A stretch of DNA of 64,000 bases. It comes from Deltaproteobacteria bacterium. GTDB lineage: Bacteria > Myxococcota > Myxococcia > Myxococcales > SZAS-1. Below, piece by piece: positions 8,795-16,439 of the stretch (positions are counted from its first letter, which is position 1; each line of letters starts with the position of its first letter). The notes beneath the pieces are model-generated. The model had not been told where the DNA came from. It saw only the letters and a list, made by a program, of their open reading frames with translations, and ran no database searches. The position numbers and the translations under genes were made by a program. The DNA lies in the NCBI GenBank assembly GCA_018266075.1, contig JAFEBB010000005.1, forward strand, positions 142,922 through 206,921, in the 5' to 3' direction.

Positions 8795-10102
8795 ATGCTG
8801 CACACCCTGGTGCTCCTCGCGCTGGCGCAGGTGGCGGATCCGTCCGCTGCCCGAACGCTCACCCTCGAACAGGCCTTTGGTCTGGCGGACACGAACCACG
8901 TCGACGTGCAGCTCGCCGACCTCTCCCTGCAGCAGGCCGCGCAGGACGAGAAGGGCAGCTACGCGGGCATCCTGCCGCGGGCGGACCTCGCGGCCCAGCT
9001 CTCGAAGTCGTACTCCAAGAACAACCAGGTCCTCATCGAGAACGGGGCGGCGGTGCCCGTCACCAGCGGCTGGGTGCCCACGTTCTGGGGCGCGCAGCTG
9101 ACCGCCCAGCAGAACATCATCGACGGCGGCAAGTGGTGGACGCGCATCTCCAAGGGCCACGCCGACCGCGAGGCCGCGGAGGCCCAGCTCGCCGAGGCGC
9201 GGCTGCAGGCCCACCAGACCGTCGGACACCTCTTCTACGAGCTCGTCCGCGCCGGGCGAAGCCTGGAGATCCTGCAGGTGAACGTGCAGCGCTCACAGGA
9301 GCAGGTGGATCGGGCGCAGGCGCTGTTCGAGGCCGGCCGCGGGCCCAAGAGCGACTACTACGCCGCGCAGGTGAACCTCGCGAACGACGAGATCGCCGTG
9401 GCCCAGCAGCGCGCCAAGACGGACGTGGCCCGCAACAACCTCAACATCGCCCTGGGCCAGGCGGCGGAGCAGCCCATCGACGCCAAGCCGCCGGATCTCT
9501 CCGCGCGGCCGGCGACCGTCAACGCGAGCCAGGCCGACGAACAAGCCTTGAAGGCTCGCCCCGGTCTGGCCGCGCTGCGCAAGCAGATCGACTCGTCCGG
9601 CATGACGATCACCCTCGCCAAGGGCGACTATTACCCGGCGCTGAACGCGTCGCTCATGTACCAGTACCAGCGCGCGCCAGCGGGTGTCGTCACCGACAAT
9701 GCGCCGTGGAACAACTACACCGCCACCGGCTCGCTGAATCTGCAGTGGAACCTCTTCAATGGTCGCAGCACGGACGTCGCGGTGCAGAAGGCCGAGCTCG
9801 CGCAGAGCGCCGCGCGCGTGAACCTCATCAAGAGCGAGCGCCAGGTCACCCAGGACACCGAGACGGCCGTGCGCACCCTGACCGTGAACCTCGAGGCGCT
9901 CAGCCTCGCCGAGAAGGCGAACCAGGCCGCGAACCTGGGGCTGCAGCTCGCGCAGGAGCGGTTCAAGGCCGGCGCGGCGTCGAACCTGGAGGTCCGCGAC
10001 GCGCAGCTCAAGCTCACCTCCGCCGAGCTCAACCTCGTCTCCACGCAGATCGACGTGCACCTTGCGGATCTCGACGTCCGCGCCGCCGAGGGGGCCCTGT
10101 GA
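8795..10102 (+). CDS. TolC-family outer-membrane efflux protein
   Basis: 435 residues, typical for TolC/OEP proteins. After a short signal peptide comes LTLEQAFGLADTNHVDVQ, the usual first helix, and the protein shows the internal duplication of long alternating helices expected of the family (repeat halves around residues 20-215 and 240-430). It should form the trimeric outer-membrane channel through which the downstream MacA/ABC components expel substrate. A YIP1 gene lies 6 bp upstream, and the adaptor gene begins 30 bp downstream on the same strand. Confidence 0.9.
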   Translation: MLHTLVLLALAQVADPSAARTLTLEQAFGLADTNHVDVQLADLSLQQAAQDEKGSYAGILPRADLAAQLSKSYSKNNQVLIENGAAVPVTSGWVPTFWGAQLTAQQNIIDGGKWWTRISKGHADREAAEAQLAEARLQAHQTVGHLFYELVRAGRSLEILQVNVQRSQEQVDRAQALFEAGRGPKSDYYAAQVNLANDEIAVAQQRAKTDVARNNLNIALGQAAEQPIDAKPPDLSARPATVNASQADEQALKARPGLAALRKQIDSSGMTITLAKGDYYPALNASLMYQYQRAPAGVVTDNAPWNNYTATGSLNLQWNLFNGRSTDVAVQKAELAQSAARVNLIKSERQVTQDTETAVRTLTVNLEALSLAEKANQAANLGLQLAQERFKAGAASNLEVRDAQLKLTSAELNLVSTQIDVHLADLDVRAAEGAL

Positions 10103-10132
10103 CCCCGCGGTCTGCGACACTCTGAGGCCATC

Positions 10133-11407
10133 ATGATCAAGCGCATCGTCATCGGAATCGTGCTCTTGGGAGCGGTGGTGGGCATCACCATCGCCGGCTT
10201 GAAGCCCAAGCCGCCCAAGCCCACCGACGTCCAGGTCACCAAGGCCAGCCGCGAGGCCATCACCCGGACCATCACGTCGGCGGGCAAGCTCGCGTCGGCG
10301 ACCACGGTGAAGATCAACTCCAACGTGTCGGGCGACATGGTGGAGCTGAACGTCAAGGTCGGGGACAAGGTCCACAAGGGCGAGGTGCTCGCCAAGATCG
10401 ATCCCACCCGCTACCGCGCGCAGGCCAAGAGCGCTCAGGCCGCGCTCAGCGCCGCGCAGGCCGACGTGGGCGTGTTGAAAGTGCAGATGGTGCACGACCA
10501 GGCCGAGCTCGAGCGCGTGAACAACCTGCACGCCAAGGGCATGAGCTCGGATGCCGAGGTGGAGCAGCAGAAGAGCCTGGTGGCCGGCGACGACGCCAAG
10601 CTCGCCGCCGCCCAGCAGCGCGCCGACCAGGCCAGGGGCCAGCTCGACGAGGCCGACGACTACCTCTCCAAGTGCACGCTGGCGGCGCCCATCGACGGCG
10701 AGGTCATCGAGCTCGATCGTCAGCAGGGCGAGCGCGTCCGCGGCAGCGACTTGTCCGAAGACGTGGTGATGGTGCTCGCCACGCTGTCGCAGATGGAGGT
10801 GAAGGTCGAGGTCGGCGAGCACGAGGTGGTGTACCTGCACCTCGGCGACAAGGCCGACGTCGAGCTCGACGCCATCGAGGGCAAGAAGTTCCCCGGCCAG
10901 GTCATCGAGATCGGCCAGAACGCCATCATCCGCAACCCGGGCACCGAGGCGGAGGTGATCAGCTTCCCCATCCGCGTGGCGCTCGAACAGCGGCCGCCGG
11001 GCGCGCTCCCGGGCATGAGCTCCACCGTGCGCGTGAGCACCGAGACGCACGAGAAGGCGGTGGTGTTGCCCATCCAGGCCGTCACGGTGCGACCGGAGAA
11101 GGTCATCGCCAAGGCGCCGCCGCCGAGCGAGACGAGCATCAAGACCGCCGACGCCAACACGCCCGGCAAGGGCGAGATGGCCAAGGTCGTCTTCGTGATG
11201 AAGGACGGCAAGGCGCAGCTCCGCCAGGTGCACACCGGACTGTCGAGCGAGACAGACGTGGAGATCGTGGACGGCGTCCAGGAGGGCGAGGAGGTCATCT
11301 CCGGTCCGTACCGGACCGTGGCCAAAGAACTGAAGGACGGCGACACCGTGCACGAGACCAAGCCGGGCGAGGGCGGCGGCCCCGGCAACGGCCCGGGAGG
11401 CGCGTAG
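10133..11407 (+). CDS. Periplasmic adaptor (MacA/HlyD family) of ABC efflux pump
   Basis: 424 residues. One N-terminal membrane anchor (about 5-24) is followed by a lipoyl half-motif (GDMVELNVKVGDKVHKGEVL), a long coiled-coil hairpin rich in Ala/Gln (about 95-175), the second lipoyl half (LAAPIDGEVIELDRQQGERV) and beta-barrel/membrane-proximal domains. This is the order seen in MacA. It bridges the inner-membrane ABC transporter to TolC. The ATPase gene starts 3 bp after its stop. Confidence 0.9.
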   Translation: MIKRIVIGIVLLGAVVGITIAGLKPKPPKPTDVQVTKASREAITRTITSAGKLASATTVKINSNVSGDMVELNVKVGDKVHKGEVLAKIDPTRYRAQAKSAQAALSAAQADVGVLKVQMVHDQAELERVNNLHAKGMSSDAEVEQQKSLVAGDDAKLAAAQQRADQARGQLDEADDYLSKCTLAAPIDGEVIELDRQQGERVRGSDLSEDVVMVLATLSQMEVKVEVGEHEVVYLHLGDKADVELDAIEGKKFPGQVIEIGQNAIIRNPGTEAEVISFPIRVALEQRPPGALPGMSSTVRVSTETHEKAVVLPIQAVTVRPEKVIAKAPPPSETSIKTADANTPGKGEMAKVVFVMKDGKAQLRQVHTGLSSETDVEIVDGVQEGEEVISGPYRTVAKELKDGDTVHETKPGEGGGPGNGPGGA

Positions 11408-11410
11408 GTC

Positions 11411-12151
11411 ATGGCCACGCCCGCCACCGACGCGTCCCCCGGCGCGCTCATCCGCCTCGAGGGCATCGAGCGCACCTACCGGGTGGGCGGCGAAGAGGTG
11501 CACGCGCTGCGCGGTGTGTCGATCGACATCGCCCACGGCGAGTGGGTGGCGATCGTGGGCCAGTCGGGCTCGGGCAAGAGCACGCTCATGAACGTGCTCG
11601 GCTGCCTCGATACGCCGACCGCGGGCCGCTACCTCCTCAACGGCAAGGACGTCTCGCACATGGGCGACGACGAGCTGGCCGACGTCCGCAACCAGGAGAT
11701 CGGGTTCATCTTCCAGACGTTCCAGCTGCTGCCGCGCGACTCGGCGCTCGCGAACGTGGAGCTGCCGCTGGTGTACCGCGGCGTCGGCTCGCGCATGCGG
11801 CGCAAGATGGCCATCGAGGCGCTGGAGAAGGTCGGCCTCGCGGACCGCATGAAGCACAAGCCCAACGAGCTCTCCGGCGGTCAGCGCCAGCGCGTGGCCA
11901 TCGCCCGCGCGCTCGTGGGAAAGCCCTCGCTGCTGCTCGCCGACGAGCCCACCGGCAACCTGGACTCCGCGACCGGCGAAGACATCGTGAAGCTCTTCGG
12001 CGAGCTGCACCGCCAAGGCAACGCGATCGTGCTGGTGACGCACGCGCCCGAGCTCGCCGCGCGGTGTCCGAGAGCGGTGAAGATCAGCGACGGCAAGGTG
12101 GTCGCGGATGGGCCAGGAAGAGAGGTCAGCGGAGTTCTCAAGGCTTCGTGA
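11411..12151 (+). CDS. ABC transporter ATP-binding protein (MacB/LolD class)
   Basis: 246 residues with every ABC motif intact: Walker [11 protein letters not shown]-loop IFQTFQLLP, signature [15 protein letters not shown], Walker [13 protein letters not shown] and the H-loop histidine in LVTHAPE. The closest functional class is MacB/LolD/FtsE, which drives mechanotransmission rather than classical transport. Unlike E. coli MacB, the ATPase is a separate polypeptide from the permease. A heptanucleotide repeat lies in the 77-bp gap before the first permease gene. Confidence 0.93.
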   Translation: MATPATDASPGALIRLEGIERTYRVGGEEVHALRGVSIDIAHGEWVAIVGQSGSGKSTLMNVLGCLDTPTAGRYLLNGKDVSHMGDDELADVRNQEIGFIFQTFQLLPRDSALANVELPLVYRGVGSRMRRKMAIEALEKVGLADRMKHKPNELSGGQRQRVAIARALVGKPSLLLADEPTGNLDSATGEDIVKLFGELHRQGNAIVLVTHAPELAARCPRAVKISDGKVVADGPGREVSGVLKAS

Positions 12152-12164
12152 CGCAATCGCGGGA

Positions 12165-12188
12165 CGTGGGTCGTGGGCCGTGGGTCGT
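12165..12188. repeat. Heptanucleotide repeat CGTGGGY, three units plus CGT
   Basis: Three tandem 7-bp units (CGTGGGT, CGTGGGC, CGTGGGT) plus a partial fourth lie in the intergenic gap between the ATPase and permease genes. The unit length equals that of the RGTTCCT tract at 1462-1489, though the sequence differs. Its role is unknown; the position inside an operon argues against termination. Confidence 0.7.
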
Positions 12189-12228
12189 TCGGTGAACCCA
12201 GAGCGTTGAGCGGGGTTGTGACAAGACG

Positions 12229-13464
12229 ATGCTGAAGCTGATTCGCGAGCTCCTGGAGAACGTCCGCATCGCGGTGGTCGCCTTGACCGGCAACCGCTTG
12301 CGGACCGTGCTCACCTTGCTCGGCATCGGCATCGGCGTGGCCACGCTCATCGCCATCTTCGGGATCATCCAGGGACTGAACAGCAGCTTCTCCAGCCAGC
12401 TGGATGCGCTGGGAAGCTCGAGCCTCACCATCTCGCAGCGCCCGTGGATCATGGGCCCGCAGAACTGGTGGAAGTTCCGCAACCGCCCGCGCGTGACCAT
12501 CCGCGACTTCCAGGAAGTGAAGCGCCAGAGCCAGCTCGCGAACGCCGTGGCGCCGAGCGTGGGCGACTCGTACGAGATCAAGTGGGGGGACAAGAGCATC
12601 CCCACGGTGCAGACCGTGGGCACCACCGAGGACTTCTCCGTCGCCCGCGGCACCTTTCCGCACGTGGGCCGCTTCATCTCCGACACCGACAACGATCTCC
12701 GCCAGCGCGTGGTGGTGCTCGGCCCCGACGTGTCCGACCCGCTCTTCGGCAGCAGCGAAGCGGCCGTCGGCCACTGGATCCAGATTGGCCGCGAGCGCTA
12801 CCAGGTGATCGGCGTGCTCGATCGCCGCGGCAAGCTGCTGGGCCAGAGCCTCGATCTCATCGCCATCGTGCCGTTCGAGACCTTCCGCAATGACTTCGGC
12901 GCCCGGCGCGGCATCAACATCGCCGTCTCCGCCACCGACCCCAAGGCGCTCGACGCCCTCGAGGATGAGACCACCACCATCCTGCGCCGCGTGCGCGGCC
13001 TGCGCCCCGAGCAGGACGACAACTTCACCATCAACCGCCAGGAGCAGTTCACCAAGCTCTACGACCAGCTCACCGGCACGCTCTACGCGGTGGCGCTGGG
13101 CGTGGGCCTCATCACGCTGGTGGTGGGCGGCATTGGCATCATGAACATCATGCTGGTCTCGGTGCGCGAGCGGACGCGCGAGATCGGCGTGCGGCGGGCG
13201 CTGGGCGCGCGCAAGCGCACCATCGTCACCCAGTTCCTCTTCGAGAGCGTGGCGGTGAGCCTCGCGGGTGGCGGCGCGGGCACGGCGCTGGGCCTGACGG
13301 TCGCGCACCTGGTGGGCGAGCTCACGCCGCTCGCTGCGGCAGTCACGCCGTCCGGCATCCTGCTCGGTGTGGCCTTCAGCACGGTGGTGGGTGTGCTCTT
13401 CGGCATCTGGCCGGCGTGGAGCGCGGCCAACCTGGACCCGGTGGAAGCGCTTCGCTACGAGTGA
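12229..13464 (+). CDS. ABC transporter permease, MacB/FtsX type (first)
   Basis: 411 residues. One N-terminal transmembrane helix follows the motif NRLRTVLTLLGIGIGVATLI, then a periplasmic MacB_PCD domain (about 45-265). Three C-terminal helices follow, with the FtsX signature GGIGIMNIMLVSVRERTREIG and RALGARKRTIV. The topology matches MacB permease subunits, which work as dimers that couple ATP hydrolysis to periplasmic movements. It is probably one half of a heterodimer with the next gene, which begins 3 bp later. Confidence 0.92.
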   Translation: MLKLIRELLENVRIAVVALTGNRLRTVLTLLGIGIGVATLIAIFGIIQGLNSSFSSQLDALGSSSLTISQRPWIMGPQNWWKFRNRPRVTIRDFQEVKRQSQLANAVAPSVGDSYEIKWGDKSIPTVQTVGTTEDFSVARGTFPHVGRFISDTDNDLRQRVVVLGPDVSDPLFGSSEAAVGHWIQIGRERYQVIGVLDRRGKLLGQSLDLIAIVPFETFRNDFGARRGINIAVSATDPKALDALEDETTTILRRVRGLRPEQDDNFTINRQEQFTKLYDQLTGTLYAVALGVGLITLVVGGIGIMNIMLVSVRERTREIGVRRALGARKRTIVTQFLFESVAVSLAGGGAGTALGLTVAHLVGELTPLAAAVTPSGILLGVAFSTVVGVLFGIWPAWSAANLDPVEALRYE

Positions 13465-13467
13465 ACC

Positions 13468-14694
13468 ATGGTCGCGCTCTGGGACACCTTGATGCTGGCC
13501 TTCCGCGCCCTCAGCGCCAGCAAGCTGCGCTCGGCGCTCACCCTGCTGGGCATCATCATCGGCGTGACCACGGTCGTGGCGATGATGGCGCTCATCGAGG
13601 GCCTGCGGAACAAGGTCGACGAGCAGCTCGCGGGCCTGGGCGCCGGCGTGTTCCAGGTGCAGAAGTGGCCGCACGGTCCCAATTCGAAGGACTGGCACAT
13701 CTTCGCCAAGCGCAAGGACCTGACCATGGCCGACGCGGCGCTCCTGCGCACGCTGCCGAGCGTGGCCCAGGTGGGCTGCGAGGCCTGGGAGGGCGCGAAG
13801 AAGGTGTCGAGCCACTTCGCCAGCACCTCGGCGAACCAGGTGATCGTGGGCGCCACGCCCGAGTTCCTGGAGAACAACGGCCTCAACCTCGCCCACGGCC
13901 GCTTCCTCACCGACGACGACATCCTCGACGAGCGCCCGGTGGCCGTCATCGGCTACGACGTGGTGGACACGCTCTTCCCCGGGCAGGAGCCGGTCGGCCA
14001 GGAGATCATCATGGCCGGCGCGGTGTACCGCGTGGTGGGCGTGTTCGCGCGGCAGGGCGCGGGGCTCTTCGGCGACTCGCAGGACAACATCGTCGCGCTG
14101 CCCATCACCCAGTTCTTCCTGCACTACGGCAAGGCGCGCTCGCTCAACATCACCATCAAGGCCAAGGACCCGAAGCTCATGTCCGTGGCGCAAGATGAAG
14201 TGGTGGGCGCGCTTCGTCGCCGCAGGCAGGTGGCGCCGACCGCCGAGAACGACTTCGAGATGTTCAACAACGAGACGGCCGCCGAGACCTTCAACAACCT
14301 CTCCAAGACCATCTCCGCGGCCACGGTGGGCGTATGCCTGTTGAGCCTGCTCGTGGGCGGCATCGGCGTGCTCAACATCATGCTCGTGTCGGTGAGCGAG
14401 CGGACCAGCGAGATTGGCGTGCGCAAGGCGCTGGGGGCGCGCAAGCGCCGCATCCTCATGCAGTTCACGGTGGAGGCCATCGTGCTCTCGCTGCTGGGCG
14501 GCGCCATCGGCGTGCTGCTCGGCGTGGGCATCTCCGTGGGCGTGCGCGAGCTGACCCAGATCCCCACCGAGGTGCCGATCTGGGCGGTGGGGCTCGGGCT
14601 TGGAGTGAGCACGCTCACCGGGCTCATCTTCGGCATCTACCCGGCGTCGCGCGCCGCGCGGCTGGATCCCGCGCTGGCCATGCGGGCGAGCTGA
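13468..14694 (+). CDS. ABC transporter permease, MacB/FtsX type (second)
   Basis: 408 residues with the same architecture as the preceding permease: helix (SKLRSALTLLGIIIGVTTVV), periplasmic domain, then GGIGVLNIMLVSVSERTSEIG and KALGARKRRILMQF with three C-terminal helices. The two permeases are clear paralogues but diverge in the periplasmic domain, as expected for a heterodimer recognising one substrate. Last gene of the export operon; its stop is followed by the 21-bp repeat tract. Confidence 0.92.
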   Translation: MVALWDTLMLAFRALSASKLRSALTLLGIIIGVTTVVAMMALIEGLRNKVDEQLAGLGAGVFQVQKWPHGPNSKDWHIFAKRKDLTMADAALLRTLPSVAQVGCEAWEGAKKVSSHFASTSANQVIVGATPEFLENNGLNLAHGRFLTDDDILDERPVAVIGYDVVDTLFPGQEPVGQEIIMAGAVYRVVGVFARQGAGLFGDSQDNIVALPITQFFLHYGKARSLNITIKAKDPKLMSVAQDEVVGALRRRRQVAPTAENDFEMFNNETAAETFNNLSKTISAATVGVCLLSLLVGGIGVLNIMLVSVSERTSEIGVRKALGARKRRILMQFTVEAIVLSLLGGAIGVLLGVGISVGVRELTQIPTEVPIWAVGLGLGVSTLTGLIFGIYPASRAARLDPALAMRAS

Positions 14695-14731
14695 GCTCGG
14701 GCATCGGCTTGCTGCACGACCAGGACGATCT

Positions 14732-15088
14732 CGCTCCTAACCCGAATGGACTGCGGCTCGGCCCTCGTGGCGTGCGCGCACGTTCACGGTGTCGCGACGC
14801 CCGCCAAACGGGCCAGCGCCGGTGCCCATCTGGCGTCCTGGCCGCGCAAACGAGGAGGCGGCTCTCCCGAGCGGGCATGCCTCGAAGCCCATTGGGCGAA
14901 CGCGCTTCGCCCGCTGGCGCGCGCGTGAGCCCGGGCGGCGGGCCCGCGGTTCCAATTGGCTGGGCTGCGGGCACAGAGGGAGCACGGAGCAGCCCAGTTG
15001 GCATGCGCGCGAGCCAAGCGGGCTGACCTCTCCGCCAGCGAGGCTTGGGCCCGAGCCCATGGGCGCTTCGACCAGGCCCTGCGTGCTG
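14732..15088. repeat. Degenerate 21-bp tandem repeat, about 17 units, filling a convergent intergenic gap
   Basis: The 422-bp gap between convergent genes holds no ordinary gene. Read on the minus strand from a GTG at 15100 it gives an unbroken series of heptads of form x-P-x-G/W-x-x-R, e.g. MPTGLLR, QPIGTAG, PPPGLTR, APAGEAR, SPNGLRG, TPDGHRR, TPRGPSR, SPFGLGA. Pro is at position 2 in 13 of 17 units. The plus strand also shows heptads (RVSPGGG, RSSPVGM), because the core CCA-NN-TGG is near-palindromic. It could be a translated repeat peptide or a non-coding minisatellite; no convincing ribosome-binding site is seen. Confidence 0.75.
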
Positions 15089-15116
15089 CCGCCTGAGCAC
15101 TCCGGGCCAGGGGGGA

Positions 15117-16436
15117 TCAGACGCCCATCGACACCGACGTCCGGCCCTTGAGCAGCTTGATGGGCTGGATGGCCATCATGTTCATGAAGACCTTGAGCAG
15201 CTCGGGGTCGAACTTGTTGCGCATCTCGCTCCACATGAGCATCAGCGCGATCTGCGGGCCGTAGGCGTCGCGGTAGGGGCGCCGTGAGGTGAGCGCGTCG
15301 TAGGTGCAGGCGATGGCGATGATGCGCGAGTAGAGCGCGAGCTGCGCCTTCGGGATGATCATCGTGATGTTGCCGCGCGAGTCCTTCACGGCCGCGCCGA
15401 ACTCCACCTTGCACTCCTGGGTCACCACCAGGCGGGTGAGGGTGGTGCGGGTGAGCGCGCGCTCGCGGAGGATGCCCGCCACGGCGAGCAGCGGCGCGCG
15501 GTTCACGTGCGTCTTCTCTTCCTTGGTGAGCGCGCCCTTCTTCTGCACCATATCCAGCGGGATGAAGGCCATGCCCGCGTCGTGGAAGAGCGCGGTGATG
15601 CCCAGCTCGCGCAGCGCTTCCTTCTGCAGGCCCACTTCCTGGCCGAGCACGATGCTGGTGAGCGCCACGTTCACCTGGTGGAAGGCGAGATAGTCGTCGT
15701 CGTCCTTGAGCGTGCTCATGCCCAGGAAGTGGGCGCGCTGCTCGGCAGCGATGTCGACGAAGTCTTGAATCACGCGCGCGGCCTTGTTGCCCGAGAGCAC
15801 CTGGCCGGTCTGGCGCACGCTCTTGATGTACTCGCGGATGTAGACGACGCCGCGGCCGTACACCGTCATCGCGTACTTCTTGCGGTCGACCTTTTGATCG
15901 TCGGGGTTCTCGAGGTCGTCCTTGTCGAGCTTCTCTTTTATCTTGGCCCACCGCGTGAGCCGCATGTTGAGGAGCTTGCGGCCCTGCACGCCTTCTTCGG
16001 TGGCGTTGTCCTTCTGCTCCTTCGAGAAGATCCAGACGAAGTTCTTGAGCTCCTCCACGTTGGTGGAGCGGGTGAGGGTGATGGCGCCGACGTCCTTGGA
16101 GCGCATCTCCTGGAGCAGCTCCTTCACGTTGTCGAGGGAGTTGGGGTCCACCTTCACCAGCATGTTGTTCAGGTAGAAGGCGTTCTTGAGGCCCTGGAGC
16201 TCGAGCTTGCCGTCCTTGGCGATGATGGCGTTCGCCGTCTCCACCATGCTGGTGAGCGGCTTCTGGAAGATGGCGTTGTCGGGGTCGTAGAGCTTCACCG
16301 AGCGCACGAGCATGTACAGGTTGGCCACCAGGTTGCGGCCCATCGCCTGCAGCTTTTCGTTGTAGGCACGGCCGAGCTCGTCCGTGTTCTCACGGTCGGT
16401 GGTCTCGACGTTTCCAATTTTCAGGTTGTCGGCCAT
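15117..16436 (-). CDS. Degenerate HD-GYP domain protein
   Basis: 439 residues. The C-terminal half has the HD-GYP fold: ITALFHDAGMAFIP carries the HD pair, and CTYDALTSRRPYR is the late conserved motif. However, the GYP motif and the second histidine pair are missing: where HHE and GYP are expected the sequence reads VTQECKVEFG. Cyclic-di-GMP hydrolysis is therefore doubtful, and a binding or scaffold role is more likely. The N-terminal 200 residues (KLYDPDNAIF) form a helical domain. It follows the HEAT gene by 3 bp on the same strand, so the two are co-translated. Confidence 0.8.
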   Translation of the reverse strand: MADNLKIGNVETTDRENTDELGRAYNEKLQAMGRNLVANLYMLVRSVKLYDPDNAIFQKPLTSMVETANAIIAKDGKLELQGLKNAFYLNNMLVKVDPNSLDNVKELLQEMRSKDVGAITLTRSTNVEELKNFVWIFSKEQKDNATEEGVQGRKLLNMRLTRWAKIKEKLDKDDLENPDDQKVDRKKYAMTVYGRGVVYIREYIKSVRQTGQVLSGNKAARVIQDFVDIAAEQRAHFLGMSTLKDDDDYLAFHQVNVALTSIVLGQEVGLQKEALRELGITALFHDAGMAFIPLDMVQKKGALTKEEKTHVNRAPLLAVAGILRERALTRTTLTRLVVTQECKVEFGAAVKDSRGNITMIIPKAQLALYSRIIAIACTYDALTSRRPYRDAYGPQIALMLMWSEMRNKFDPELLKVFMNMMAIQPIKLLKGRTSVSMGV

Positions 16437-16439
16437 GGG

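Noticed and set aside
14624..15100. Protein-coding gene on the minus strand across the 21-bp repeat
   Set aside because: The frame is open from a GTG at 15100, but it lacks a ribosome-binding site, runs 70 bases into the 3' end of the permease gene and consists only of the repeat, so it is listed as a repeat and not as a CDS.
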